Positions 1 to 11,374 of a stretch of 64,000 bases of DNA are shown here, piece after piece. Origin of the DNA: Adiantum capillus-veneris (Eukaryota; Streptophyta; Polypodiopsida; Polypodiales; Pteridaceae); the NCBI GenBank assembly GCA_014529385.2, contig CM043943.1:152591592-152655591 (forward strand). Direction: 5' to 3'. Below the pieces are notes generated by a model. The model worked only from the letters and a program-made list of their open reading frames with translations. It was not told the DNA's origin and did no database searches. Every line of letters begins with the position of its first letter. Within the stretch, counting starts at the first letter, position 1. Both the position numbers and the translations under genes were made by a program.

Positions 1-444
1 GATGAGAAAGACGGCCACCAATGCATTATCAGCGGGTCTTGAGAGCCTATCAACATTCATGAGATTAATATGGTTGTACAACCAATTTAAAAGCACACAA
101 CAGTGCAGCCAATAGGTGACTAAGGAGGAGTGGGAGTACTCATGGGGTTGCGTGACTATGTTTGCAATGTATGACTCGTGGCTTTCTAGATGTCTGGATG
201 ACCACTCATAATTTTGATGGTTGTAGTATAAGTCATACACGGAAGCATGGTGTAAAGGTCAACATTATAGGATGGAACGGATCGACAAAAAGCGTTTTAC
301 ACAAGATTGTGGAATCATGGAAAAACTCAAACACTCTAGTCGATGACAGTTATCTGATGCAGATCATGTGTGGTGGAACTCACTTACGTTGGCACGCTAC
401 AAGAAATTTTGAGGATCACTTATAGAGGATTTTTTTTTGGATTT

Positions 445-976
445 GTTCGACGTGCAATGGTTCAAGATAAACATGGAGGGTCGCAATGCTACTGTGCGCA
501 GAGGTGAGTCAAGTTTCCTTGAGGTGGACTCAACCAAAAAGTGGACCAACCTTCGAGACACTTTTGTAATATCAGAGCATTGTGAACAAGTAAGTCTGTA
601 AATATTTAACATCCAACTTTAGAGAACTGGTGGTCTGGAAGCACTCATGTAAGTTATGTGGCTCTTGCAGGTGGTATTCCATCCTACAAAGTCTGCACCA
701 AACCGGTGGTATGTCATAGAGGCAGCCCCTCATAGTGCATGGACATATGAGGTCTACAATGTGCCAATCACAGCGGCATCAATGGAGGAGATCAGAGAGG
801 ATGCTGATTCGAAAGTTGCTGAGGTGGTGCCAAACAAGCATGGCACTGCTACTCTCTACGAGATGCATGCAGAGGACCTACGAAATGAAACGGGGGAAAG
901 TTGCTTAAATGGAGAGCTCTATATAGACATAGGGAGTTATGCTGAGTTATACGAGGATGAGATAGAGACCTCTTAA
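445..976 (+). pseudogene. DUF4216-like transposon protein fragment with intron
   Basis: Two exons join across a GT..AG intron at 590-670. The donor is GTAAGT, the acceptor is CTCTTGCAG, and the reading frame continues through CEQ|VVF. Exon 1 encodes the segment around LFDVQWFKINMEG and ends in FVISEHCEQ. Exon 2 (671-976) continues VVFHPTKSAPNRWYVIEA, then an acidic C-terminus ending at a TAA stop. The pattern 'LFxxxWF ... F..... QVF... W.VV' is that of the DUF4216 domain found downstream of transposase in plant CACTA elements. Further upstream (162-425) another open stretch may be the domain's N-terminal part in a shifted frame. Function is unknown even in intact family members; this copy is surely not active. 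Confidence 0.45.
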
Positions 977-1168
977 ATCCATAGACATTGTATCTGAGCA
1001 ATTTTCCTCCTTTTTATGATATATAGTGTATTCACGTGGATTTTTGCCCATTCTTGTCTCTATGCTAAACTTGTGAAAATTTAACTTGTAAATCAAATTA
1101 TAGATTATTTAGATGTTCTTCTCCATTCACTATTAAGATATAATGTTCGTTTATTTGATGCAGGTATG

Positions 1169-1930
1169 GATGATGATCAGTTCTTTCTTCCTTGGACCCG
1201 AGCAAAGAAGGTGGTACGAGGACCACCATCGCTCCAGAGCACGCCGCATCGTTCCACTCTTTTAGAGTCTCCCTCTGATTTGGAGCGATTAGTGTGCTCC
1301 AAGAGTTCAGTGTCGACTAGATGATCTACACACTCTTCTAGGAATTTATGCTCTAGTGGTGGCGGAGATTGTTGTGGAGGAGCCGCCGCTGATGCTTCCA
1401 ACTTGCCTCGTAGTCATTAAGGCTCCTCACCTTCCCCTTCTTTGATCACCCCCACATCAGCCACGGCATCGCCCTCTACTCTAGGTTTTGGCGACTATTG
1501 GCCATTCTTGGCTACACACCACTCGCTACTCCTCCGCGAGTCACCTTACTCGACACTTCTCGTTTGGGGCCCAGACTCCAATGGAGACACCTGTCGTCCA
1601 TAACCCCATCAAGACGCCACTCAAGGCGCCACTTGAGACCCCTGCCAAGACACCCAGGTTCAGACGTCACAGGTAAGAGGGCTTGCCATACTCGATCGAC
1701 ATCAATGGCAACATCATGTTGGATGACGACGGCAAGAAGATGATCTCGTGCATGCGCGGCCTTTGCTCTCAGGTGTTTCGACACTACATACTAAACACCT
1801 GCAGTGAAGTTCCGAATGAACGAAAAGACAGAGTCATCAACATGATGCATGATGAGTTTCTTGTGTGAAATCGGGATAAGAGCTTCAAATTGTCTACCCA
1901 AAGAAGATTGGAAGAATGCAAAGTGAGCAG
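1169..1930 (+). pseudogene. Possible plant transposase-associated (Transposase_24-like) fragment
   Basis: A broken reading frame begins near the ATGGATGATG at 1,167. It runs through a Ser/Pro/Thr-rich stretch (about 1,200-1,670) into a segment at 1,683-1,868 reading ISCMRGLCSQVFRHYILN and then RVINMMHDEF. The layout, a low-complexity linker and then a short domain with 'W/F..VP...K..I...F', resembles the last domain of En/Spm proteins. At least two in-frame stops (near 1,322 and 1,866) interrupt it. The downstream block 2,136-2,240 may be its last exon. The resemblance is weak; an unrelated decayed ORF is possible. Confidence 0.3.
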
Positions 1931-2407
1931 CGTGTGAGAATCTTGATAAGTAGAAGTAATAAAAGGAGGCATCCGGAGTGCGAGTAGAGGCAGGGAACTC
2001 ACACCACTTAGAGAGTGGCGGATGGCCATCATTTGAGGCCGACTTTGTAAGTGTTTTTGCATTGCCCTTTAGGTTTGGTAGTTATGAGTATTTGTACTTT
2101 TAAATTCTAACATAACGTATTCTTTGTATGTTTTGAATAGTGGTCGATGACAGGACGTGACCCCGCACCGTACGAGCGTGAGTATGCAGGCAGAAAGTAC
2201 TTAAACGCCCATATGGACATTCTCAGTTCTCGCTTTGGCTTGGTTAGTATTTAACTGTACTCTGTTAAATTGGTTGTATTTTAATAATAAGCTAAAAAAT
2301 AAATTGTTTTGTAATTATATGTTTATACTTACAGAAAGTCTTATTGTTTTTTTTTGAAAAATCTGACAGATACGCTGCTTGGATGCGATGAGACATCAGA
2401 TTAGTCG

Positions 2408-3220
2408 GGGCGTCCGCAGCATGAAACGTGGCATGCAATCACCCCACATGCACATCCAGGTACTACCAAGCTATGGTATTCATACTATAGTGGATGATCC
2501 CATAAGTCAAAGTGAAGTGAGGAGAGGGGAGCTCTCCCTTGGCATGGATATGGTGGGCGCCACCGTCGTGCCTGTGTAGGCACTGCGCTGGCGGCACAAC
2601 GAGCCGACAAGCAGCGGTTTTTGAACATGGTTGGGGCAGTTGGTGGTCCTGGTTGGCAGCATCGGGCAGCATTTTTTAAGGTTAATGACGTGGTAGAAGC
2701 CCATAGGCGGCCAATCACACGCCCAATGGGCCAATTTTTTTGAGGAGAGAGAGGGTGAGCACCAACGGCACTGTCAATGTCCCCTCAAGGGAAGTTTCAT
2801 GTGCATGGCTTGAGGAGCTTGACCCCGTGACCCCCAAGGGCTGCTTTACGCAGTGAAAGAGGTAGTGGGAGATTAGAAAGTCGGCCAGGTGTCGGCCACA
2901 TGCAAAGCTTGCTAAATTGGGATGCCAAGTGGTGGGAGTGCATGGAAAGTTTGAAAGAGGCTCAGTTGTCTGCATGAGCCAGTAAATACCCAAGTTCTTT
3001 TTTTTAATACTTTGTAAAGCCCCTATAAAGGGAGATTCACATGCCGCTTTAAGGGATTTTGGCCAATTGGGGTTTGGGAGCTCTTTTACTCCGCTATTGA
3101 GCATCGACCTGGGAAGTATTACCGAGGTGCACATATGGAGTTTGTGTGGAGCCGGAGGCCTACCAACTGATTCTTTGTGCTTGCTAAGGGAGTGCCGCTT
3201 GCAGCATCTCACTTCCCATC
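2408..3220 (+). repeat. 5' LTR-like repeat of the gag-only element
   Basis: Shares with 6,067-6,315 the opening GGGCGTCCGC, the block CAATCACCCCACATGCACAT, the block CAGCCCCTATAAAGGGAGAT's counterpart (CCCTATAAAGGGAG) and the block ATGGAGTTTGTGTGGAGCCG. CCCTATAAAGG is a plausible TATA box of an LTR promoter. The 3' edge is set at the TGGTGCCCC that may start the primer-binding site; that edge is uncertain. Confidence 0.5.
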
Positions 3221-3325
3221 TTCTGGTGCCCCCACTGAGGAGCACATTGATGCTCATGATTAAGGTTGAAGCGGCGGTTTTGCCGATGTCAAAGGTACAA
3301 GATCTAAATAGCAAGTGTTGCTAGC

Positions 3326-4463
3326 ATGGCGTGGTTAGGATTCCCTTTATTCATAGGGGTTGAAAATGCGGAGGTATGGCTACAAGGCTATGGGTTGTTC
3401 CTGTTGGAAAGCGGTTTGTCGAGAGAAGACGATGCAATGCAAGTGTTCCCGCTTCTATTACAAAGAAAAGCAAAGAGGTGGTTTGATGAACTTCTTGACA
3501 AAGAAAAGGCGGTTCATGAAGTCTTGGAATCGGCTTTTGGGAGCAAGCTCGTAGCAGATGTGCGGCTGGACGAGGTAAAGAGAAAGTTGGATGGCTTGAA
3601 GCAAAGTTTGGAAGAAAATTTTTAGACGTTCACATGGGAGTTCGATCCATTAGGGAAAAGCTGATCAAGATAACTGTTACTACAAATGTTGATTATCTTA
3701 AAATGAGAAAAGTTTTGGACTACTTGCATGAAGAAGTGCTAGACAAGGTGGAGTTGGATGACCCAGGGTCATATGAGGAAGCGGTGGCTCTAACAAAAGG
3801 GCGGACAAAGAAGATATTGAAGAAGAGGCAGGCAAGGCAGGGTTTGCCAGATGTGGTGGTGCCAAGGTGGATTGAAGCGGTGAAAGTCAAGTCAAAGACG
3901 ATGCCAAGAGAATTGCCTGTACGAGAAGAACCAAGGGTGTCGTGGTTGCAGAGACATGGGGTTGTTCCAATGCCAAGGGTGCTAGTAGAGAAAATCCAGT
4001 TGTGCAAGAGGTGAAGACAAATCCAGATCGGGCAAGAGAATTGCTGCTAAATCAAGGTGTGGATAATCAATTTCCTTTAAAGAATGATAGAGAGCAAGGA
4101 GTGTGGTTTGCAGATGGAGTCAAATCAGTAAAGCTTGATGAGAAGATTATCGAGCTTGAAACTCTGGGTAAGGATGTGTTGTATGACAGTAGCTCTATGG
4201 ATGCAGATACAAGTTGGGAGATGGAGTCGACCCAATCCATGTAAGAAGAGTTCGATCTTTTGCAAGTGCTTGAAGATACGATGGATATGTGTGAAGGCCA
4301 GGAAATAACACAAGTCGAAATGCTTGATGAAGACCAGGATGATGCAATGTGGGGAGATTTTCTTTCCACTTTGGTAGATCATGATGCAATGGTAGAAGAG
4401 GTGATTGAAGTGCAGGCAATTGAAGATAACAAGCCAATGGAGCAAATGGACTGTGAAGAGTAG
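3326..4463 (+). pseudogene. Retrotransposon gag-like ORF, frameshifted
   Basis: The ORF opens with ATG at 3,326, just after the 5' LTR. The first 99 codons include WLQGYGLFLLESGLSRED and AKRWFDELL, the 'length-matched helix plus W' pattern of Ty3/Gypsy gag (Retrotrans_gag). A stop at 3,623 and a frame change lead into 3,634-4,014, a helical basic region (LDKVELDDPGSYEEAVALTK). Another frame change gives 3,942-4,463, acidic, with one in-frame TAA at 4,242. No CCHC zinc knuckle is visible. An intact gag would form the virus-like particle; this copy cannot encode it in one piece. Confidence 0.5.
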
Positions 4464-6066
4464 CTAGTTGAAGCGAAAGGACTTGGTGGTGCTAAGATCA
4501 AGGGCATTGCTAATGAAGGAGAGAGCATGGAGCCAAAGATTGTGGTGCTTTGAGTGCAGCAGATAGGGTCTACGGTGGACATAGGAGAACCTTGCGTAGC
4601 TGCTTTTCTTCCCTTGATGGTATGCAAGTTTTGGTTGATGGGTATGATGATAGATGCAATTTTGCAATGGGTGATCTAGCAGGTAGTGCAGGAGTCCTTG
4701 GATGAAGCATCCACTTTTTTGGTTGGGAGGGTCAGATTCAGTTGTTTTGTATGTTGATTTATATGATGAGTTTATGGTTGGAGGCAATCGGAGAAGGCGG
4801 GTTGATGGTTGGGAGAAGCTCTATGGTAAGCTATTGTAGGTGAAAAGTGATGACTAGGTTGTCCTATTTGACCCAGGTGGGGTTGGTAGTTATTTGTGTG
4901 GTGCAACAAGTGGCTTGCCATTTGATCCAAGTGGAATACATGCTATGATGCAGGGGGTGGGGCAAACCACTTGAGGATTGGGAGCAATAGGCAGGAGTAT
5001 GGTTGTGTGTATACGGTAGTGGGTTTTTTTGTTGTGCTGATAGAGTTTGCTAGTTTTTGCAGTTCGTAGTGGAATAAAGAATGTGTGTGGCTGAACATAA
5101 ATGTTCAACTCTAGGGGGTGGGCAATGATGGTGGAGACAAAGTGTGTCGACTATAGAAAGTGGTACAAGCAAGTATGTGCAAGCTATCAAGAGCATGGCA
5201 GAGGGCTTCAACGGGAACCAAGATCCTGGGCAAACAGGTAGTAGCAGGTGTGTATGGATGATGCGGTTTATTGGCCTAGAAGGGCTTTAGAAAGGATCAA
5301 TTATGATGGCAGATGAAAGAGGTTCAAGGTGTAGTCTTTCTACCTGGAAATGTAGAGCTTGAAGTGCTATAGGAGCAGGTTAAGATGGCTCATCAAATGG
5401 ATCCACGATGTGCAAGATATTGTGCTCTGAAGTTGAAGGTGTTTGTTATATCTGAGATGGTTGGCGTAGGTGATGCCAGATACTCCGAGCCAATTTTAGC
5501 GGATAGATGATTGGCGTAGGTGATGCCAGATACTGCGAGCCAATTCTAGCGGATAGATTCATATTGATTGATTTATGGAGCTTGTCAATCTTTTCAAATT
5601 TGCAATATGAGTCATAGATGCCAAGTTACAGTGGTTTGAAGTTTTGCCAGGGGTCGGGTCTATGCCAATTTTCCCGCCTTGATCGGTGTGTCATCTGAGG
5701 TTTTTGAAGTCTCAATTGGGTTTGTATGTGTTCTATGCGGGGAGTGAAGGCCATGGGATTTTGTGGCACATCAAATGGAGATCGGGTGGGCAAGATACTG
5801 AGGTTTGAAAATGGCAGCAATTGTCGGTAATGTGGTAGCAAATGGATTTTTCCATTTTAGATAGCTTGGTTGGTGTGCCTAGGAAATTTGGAAGGTGACA
5901 AGGATTTGTAGAATTGAAGTTGGGAGAATGGGCTTCTTGTAGCACTTTAGGATTTGGCCATCCGGTTATTCATCTTAGAGTACCAGATGATTGAAGCAGG
6001 AGGGGAAAAAAGACTTTTCTAAAGTTTGTGTCCTACTTTTTGGAGGATTTCTTGAAGCTATGGAGG
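4464..6066 (+). other. Non-coding internal region of the gag-only element
   Basis: 1.6 kb between the gag-like ORF and the 3' repeat. I see no pol motifs on either strand, only short open stretches. It contains a 50-bp tandem duplication at 5,461-5,560 and ends in the purine tract before the 3' LTR-like repeat. Confidence 0.5.
5461..5560 (+). repeat. 50-bp tandem duplication
   Basis: Two copies (5,461-5,510 and 5,511-5,560) start TTGGCGTAGGTGATGCCAGA and differ at about two positions in the first 46 nt. A slippage-type duplication inside the internal region of the gag-only element. Confidence 0.85.
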
Positions 6067-6315
6067 GGGCGTCCGCAACATGCCATGTGGCACGCAATCA
6101 CCCCACATGCACATCCGAGCACTACCAAGCTATGCATGAGCCAGTAAATACCAAAGTATTTGTTTTTTAATGCTTTGTACAGCCCCTATAAAGGGAGATT
6201 CACATGTTGGTTTAAGGGCTTTGCTGAGGTGCAGCTATGGAGTTTGTGTGGAGCCGAAGGGCTTCAATTGATGATTTGTGCTGGTCAAGGGAGTGTCGGA
6301 TTGGAGCATCTTTGT
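6067..6315 (+). repeat. 3' LTR-like repeat of the gag-only element (internally deleted)
   Basis: Second copy of the 2,408-3,220 repeat. It is collinear with three blocks of the first copy but lacks about 500 bp after the shared CTACCAAGCTATG and another ~60 bp further on. After the GCATCT near 6,312 similarity ends. Confidence 0.5.
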
Positions 6316-7373
6316 AAATGGTCATGTTTGTTGAATGAAGGGAAGCCATCGTTGCTGTACTTTGTGTCAATTCCCCTTTTCTCCTTCTCTTTTCCCTGTT
6401 GTGTGTGTGTATTTTACGCGTGTGTCAGCAGCACTGTGTCCTCCCAATGGTTTGATGTGCAGAGAGGGACTGATAGAGGTTGTGTGAGTGGTGAAGGAAA
6501 TGAATCATGTTGTATGGGGTGATTGGTCTCTTTTGTGTTATCGTATCGAGTGTGCGCATATGGTGATTTGCAAACGACGGTTTGCCTGTGAGTCATGTAA
6601 GTTTTAAAGGTGAATCCTTGAAAAAGTATTTCTAATTGAAATCCATCTTCCAACGTCTCTACCATATAAGTGTCTTGAGACTCATGACTAGAGACTTGAT
6701 ATTCAAGCCTCATGAGTTCTCTAGTGGGACTCTTTCTAGCTAGAAACCTTCTGCCTAGTCAATCTCTAAACTTTTTTGTATATATTGTATATATTAAAGC
6801 CGATTGTGGGGGATTATCCCTCACTCATCCTTGAAAAATATTTTGAGGTATAATATTATTCTCATGAGAAGGATATCGATATGTGAAAACTTGTAGCTTC
6901 TATTATCCTAGTTTAACAATAGGGATAGAATAGATAGTTGGTATTTTACTTTCAAGCTATACTTTCAGTAGAGAGAGAGACTTCAACAATTCAAGTTGGT
7001 ACAATTTTATGAAAATGGAATTGATGCTACTAGATCATGATACTTTGGATTGTCTAGTTACTAGTCAAGTAATTAGTACAAACAAATAGTGGTTGTCCCA
7101 TGAACCTATCTCATGGAATTAAATCCCATAGTATCTCTCCCAAAAGCAATGATGCTTATGCTCATTATTAAGAGACAATTCTAGCATCCATGCTCAAAGA
7201 GATGTCCTCCACCAATCAAGCATGTGATAAAAGGTTGTGCATTTGAGTGATGAACCACACTCCTCTCCTCCTTGATGCTAATTGACAATGATGCTTTTGG
7301 TTTTTCTAGTTACTCTTTAACCTATTGAAGATGTCCTCCACAATCTAGCAAGTGAGAGGTAGTGGTTTATTTG
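6316..7373. other. Intergenic, no recognisable feature
   Basis: AT-rich single-copy-looking sequence with a short TG run near 6,402. I see no convincing coding region, repeat pair or RNA gene here. Confidence 0.5.
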
Positions 7374-7565
7374 TGTTGGAGCTATATATAGTGTGTGCTA
7401 GACAAAAATCCCTAGACCTAGGTCTTAAAGCTATATATACATGTCTAGTGCAAGTGTCTAGTCTAGTCACTCATGAGGCTCTATATCTGGTGTATCATGT
7501 ACCCCTCCTCTCTACTTTTTTCTCATCTATGCTCATTTGGTACTCTATCTTTGTTGGGTTCAACA
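7374..7565 (+). repeat. 5' LTR of the small Copia-like element
   Basis: 192 bp, TG...CA termini. It aligns over its length with 9,870-10,042, sharing TATATACATGT, TCTACTCACTC-like, TCTCATCTATG-like and the terminal GGTTCAACA blocks. The primer site begins at 7,566. Confidence 0.65.
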
Positions 7566-9146
7566 TGGTATTAGAGTTGTTATGATGATCATTTCATCGA
7601 TGAGGTTGCTGGTGTGGATATGGAGTTCCCAACTCTCAGAGGATAAGTGTAATTTCAAATTTTTACCTCCATTATGTGTTATGCTTCATCATTGCAGGCA
7701 TTGTTTCTTCATAAAATTTTTTCTTACATCAATTGCCATTGGTGACTAAGAATTTAACTAGAAAGAGGCCTTTTGTAAGATTGAAAGAGAGTAAGGGTAA
7801 CCGTATGTATGTCTCGATGTAGGCAATCAGCTATTTGCATATATTAGCTTGTTATATTACATAAGGTAGATAAGATAATATTTTTGCTTCAATTATAGAT
7901 TTATGAAGGAATGTCCCCTCTTTTATAGATGAAGCTAAGTTCATGTTCCTAAATCAAAAGGAAAAGAAGTGTGAAAAAGGCATGAGTGTTGGAGAGCATG
8001 TGTAATGAAATCTTTGTATGTTTCTTTTCAAATTCTTGTGTAATCTTAAAAGAGCTCACAATGACTATTTGTGCTTCCACATTTAGTGAAGGCATAGCCT
8101 ATCTTCCTAAATCAAGGGAAAAATGCACAATGTGTCTTGTTGAATCAAGGGAAGGGACCACACTACCAATGTGTGCCTCTATGTTTAGTGAAGGCATCAT
8201 TAGTTAATTCTTAAAAGAGGGTCAAAGCAAGCCATAATTGGTGTGTCATGTTGCATTGTGTGTTCATGTAAAGTTTAATGTGTGTTCATGACAAGAAGCC
8301 TCTCATCTCAATGCTAAAAACAAGTGAAATCCTGATTTGATAGCGTATAGTAGGGGGTTTGATCTCTTGACACAGGTAACCAAGTTCTGATATCCATGGC
8401 TGCAAAACCAATATGTTTATGCCACATGTGTGTGGGTGGACTCGCCTATAGAAGGCATGACTGCAAAAGAAACATATGCGCATGGATGTGCCTAGCCAGA
8501 GGGGTGTGACTGTAAATCAACTCCTTTTGTTATTTTTGTTTGACCTTTGGACTTTCATCTTAGCGCATGCTTGTGAGTCCCTAAAATTATCCTATTTGCT
8601 TTTCTATTCATGATATGTTTGGTAGTAGTGTGCTATATTTGGCATCAAAAGATGTTTTTTTAAAGGCTCGTTATTTTATTTTGAAATCAAATGTACTTTC
8701 TAAACTATTTTAAGTCTCTTTTGAATACAAAGCTACTTTCTAAATTAGATTCATGTTAGCACATTAGTAGCGATGGCTAGTATCTTTTCTTTGACTTACC
8801 ATGTCCGAGGACTTGAAGTGATGGAAAATTTATTGAGTTGCTTCATAGTATTGTTTAGTGCGACATTCATTCATGATGTGGATTTATTCTCTCCAGTTAA
8901 TCATGATGCATGATACCATGGTGGGGTTGTGTGTGTCATCAGTGATTACAAGTATTTATATGTCATGATCACATTGTAGCATCTCTAATGACATGGCAAA
9001 TCTCCATGATGTCATGGTATGTGAGACCACGGGATGATGTCTTGTTACTACATACTATGCTAGAAGATCACCGTGCAGGCTACCATAAAACAATTTGAAA
9101 ATACATCTATTTTCATTAGTAAATGTATTGATTATCTTGATGATGT

Positions 9147-9265
9147 AGGGTGAGGTTACATGATGCATCTTTATTCTCTCATCCATGTCCATGGTTCTTG
9201 ATAGTGCAAGGTGATGTTATGTGATTCATGTTTATTCTCTCCATCCATGGCTTTGGTTCTTGAAG
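9147..9265 (+). repeat. Imperfect ~65-bp tandem repeat inside the small LTR element
   Basis: Two adjacent units share GATGTAGGGTGAGGTTACAT / GCAAGGTGATGTTATGTGAT, then TTTATTCTCTC, ATCCATG and GGTTCTTGA. A fainter third trace lies near 8,880. The surrounding 8,880-9,420 is also rich in CCATGATG/CCATGG words. Confidence 0.5.
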
Positions 9266-9869
9266 CCATGAGTTTTATCTCAGTCAATTTAGAACTCATC
9301 TCATACACATCTCATTTTGTATTTGACATTTCATGTTCAATTAAGAAATTTAAATATAGTTTCTTTGATGCCATGGAGAGTTCCATGATGCCATGGTACA
9401 TGACACCATGCTAATTATATGATTTGAATTTGTTTGGTCCCCATCATGTCTATTTTATATCAGCTTTGTATACATGTGCACATGTTTGTTTCTTTGTTGT
9501 CTCTAGAGCAGCATTGTGAACCCTCTCTAAGACAATGTGACATAGTTATTTCTAACCTTCACATCTTGATTTTTTTCTTGAGTTGCTATTGTTTACAGGA
9601 AAAGTTTCATGTCAAGCTGCATGTGCGAGGGCTCAAAGATATTGAAGCTGCTCTACAACTAAATTGTATACATAGGATTATTGAATTTCCAAAGACCCTT
9701 GAAAGGGAACATTGTAAAGCAGGAGTGATGTAGCTCTTATGATTGAATTTAAATTTGTATCAATTTGAAATTTAATAAAGTGGCATGTGTATATAGTATA
9801 ACTATGGTTTTTTCCTTTGAGCCGCCAAGGTTTTTCATCCACATTCAGGGACCTTTGTTTCAATGGGAA

Positions 9870-10042
9870 TGTTGGAACTATATGTAGTGTGTGCTATGTA
9901 GGTCCTAAAGTGATATATACATGTATAGTGTGCCTATTCTACACACTCTTGAGGTTCTACATTTGGTGTATTGTCTCCCTCTCCTCTTTACTTCTCTGTC
10001 ATCTATGTTCATCTCTCTGCTCTATCTTCCTTAGGTTCAACA
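9870..10042 (+). repeat. 3' LTR of the small Copia-like element
   Basis: 173 bp, collinear with 7,374-7,565 and with the same termini. Diverged by scattered substitutions and small gaps, which suggests an old insertion. Confidence 0.6.
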
Positions 10043-10619
10043 GTTTGGAGTCTAGAACCATACCCCTATCCTCTTTGATTTGATAGATAGTAATGTACTT
10101 ATATTGTTTTGTTAATATTTAAGATATATAATGCAATCAAAGGGTACTAGACCCATGAAACAAATTTCATGGAAGTACCCTACATTTACATGTTATTCAA
10201 TTGAAATAGCAAGCATGATCATTCCCTCCATAAGAGAGAGTCTCTACATTTTAGATTAAAAATATGCCCTCCACCCTCACATAAGTGGAAAATGCACGAA
10301 CATCCTTCATTTCTCAAAATTGTGGAAATGATCAGGTGAAGAGCTAGATAACTTTTTGAGGAGAATAATAATTTCATATCTACTTAGGTTGATATGAAAA
10401 GATGAGCGGGGATATAGTTTATTACTCTAATAAATGAATTCACTTGCAATAGAGAAAGAAAGACTTATGTACAAGAGGATTTACACAATTTTAAAGGACA
10501 CATATGTATTCGGTTAGCCCCTTTATATTGCAGCCAAGCTCACATATCTTGTTGCAAATATAAATATAACTAAGATTACTTGTGAATATCTTCTTATTAT
10601 TCATTTTTTATCTTGGTGT

Positions 10620-10890
10620 TTCCAAACACCATCCTCATTTGAGATCCCCTCAGCACAAGAATTGCTTTAGCAAGGGCTTGGAAACAAGTCCATAAGTTTG
10701 TTGCTCATTTGTTATCCGATTTTTATTAACATTGTACTCTTTGATGATGCTTTTGACTCCATTGGCCTGTCTTTAAAATGTGGTGAATTTGCAAACAATA
10801 TATTATTTTGTGCTACACTATTTGATGGAAGTACTATTCATTACCAATTTTCCTTCCATATGAGCAATGTAGCCATGTTTCCGATTTTGT
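10620..10890 (-). pseudogene. Possible decayed Copia RNase H C-terminus
   Basis: Read on the minus strand, a broken frame gives LFANSPHFKDRPMESKA and later a 'D.F.SP..S' pattern. It is reminiscent of the Copia RNase H end (LA.NP.FH.RTKHI ... ADI.TK.L). Two stops interrupt it and nothing upstream is recognisable. Weak, recorded because no other explanation was found for this stretch. Confidence 0.25.
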
Positions 10891-10980
10891 AATTGTACAT
10901 ACACAAAACAATATAGCTATGTGTTGAGGCCATGGTAATGTGTTAAAGCTAAATTTATGATACTAACCTCTCTTACATAG

Positions 10981-11290
10981 AACTTGAACCACGTTTGAGC
11001 CCCATGCCCACTTTCTAGGTTAGGGGAGTCATGTGAGGCTTGAACTTAGGTTCAACCCTCATCTTAATATGCTATAGAGAAAAAACAAGTGAAACTTAAA
11101 TTTACGTTTGAGCCTCACATTCATGTGCTAGTTCCTTGAACAAAGTATGAGTGTGCCCACTTGCTAGTTTAGGCGAGGCATGTGAGGCTCAAACTTAGCT
11201 TCAATCATATTCTTAGTATCCCACGTAACAACAAGAAGTGCGGCTTGAACTTAAGTTTGAGCCCCACATTCGTGTAGTAGTCCCTCATTT
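10981..11290 (+). repeat. Divergent tandem repeat, period about 130-150 bp
   Basis: Three units share the core ACTT(A/G)(A/G)(A/G)TTTGAGCC(C/T)CAC/CAT (10,984, 11,085 and 11,248). The first two also share a mid-block CCCACTT(T/G)CTAG.TTAGG..AG(T/G)CATGTGAGGCT. Highly diverged, non-coding. No link to a named family was seen. Confidence 0.55.
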
Positions 11291-11374
11291 TTATATGGCA
11301 CAAAGGGTCCCCACAAACAACCATGAGGTCAAACTTAACAAAAAATACTTTAGTTTTAGGTATGATTTTAAAAA

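Larger units (their letters stand above)
1..2240 (+). mobile_element. Decayed CACTA (En/Spm) DNA transposon remnant
   Basis: The stretch reads as the 3' part of a plant CACTA element on the plus strand. A DUF4216-like coding piece at about 445-976 is followed by a second coding piece (1,680-1,930) resembling the C-terminal transposase-associated domain of plant En/Spm elements. Intron-like AT-rich stretches lie between them (about 980-1,160, 2,060-2,130, 2,245-2,365). Stops and frame changes break both pieces. I cannot see CACTA termini or a target duplication; the 5' part would lie outside the window. The family call rests on domain order and motif resemblance only. Confidence 0.5.
2408..6315 (+). 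mobile_element. Gag-only non-autonomous LTR retrotransposon (TR-GAG/LARD-like)
   Basis: Two direct copies of an LTR-like sequence (2,408-about 3,220 and 6,067-about 6,315) flank a 2.8-kb internal region. The only recognisable coding sequence in it is a gag-like ORF. The second repeat matches three blocks of the first (2,408-2,474, 2,973-3,062, 3,122-3,208) and lacks the ~500 bp between the first two. A purine tract, TATGGAGGGGG, precedes the second copy as a polypurine tract should. No protease, reverse transcriptase or integrase is visible. This matches the published idea of gag-bearing elements without pol, mobilised in trans. Confidence 0.55.
7374..10042 (+). mobile_element. Small non-autonomous Copia-like LTR element
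   Basis: Two short LTRs begin TGTTGGA(G/A)CTATAT and end GGTTCAACA. The 5' LTR (7,374-7,565) is followed directly by TGGTATTAGAGTT, one or two changes from the initiator-Met primer site TGGTATCAGAGC used by Copia elements. CAATGGGAA precedes the 3' LTR as a weak polypurine tract. The flanks ATTTG and GTTTG agree at 4 of 5 bases, as expected of an old 5-bp target duplication. The 2.3-kb interior has no pol motif; 9,596-9,730 is open but unrecognised. It is too long for a classic TRIM and has no coding capacity I can name. Confidence 0.65.

Noticed and set aside
6840-10500. Weak similarity between 6,840-7,290 and 10,130-10,500 flanking the small Copia-like element
   Set aside because: The matching blocks are short and in swapped order; not convincing as a repeat pair by eye.
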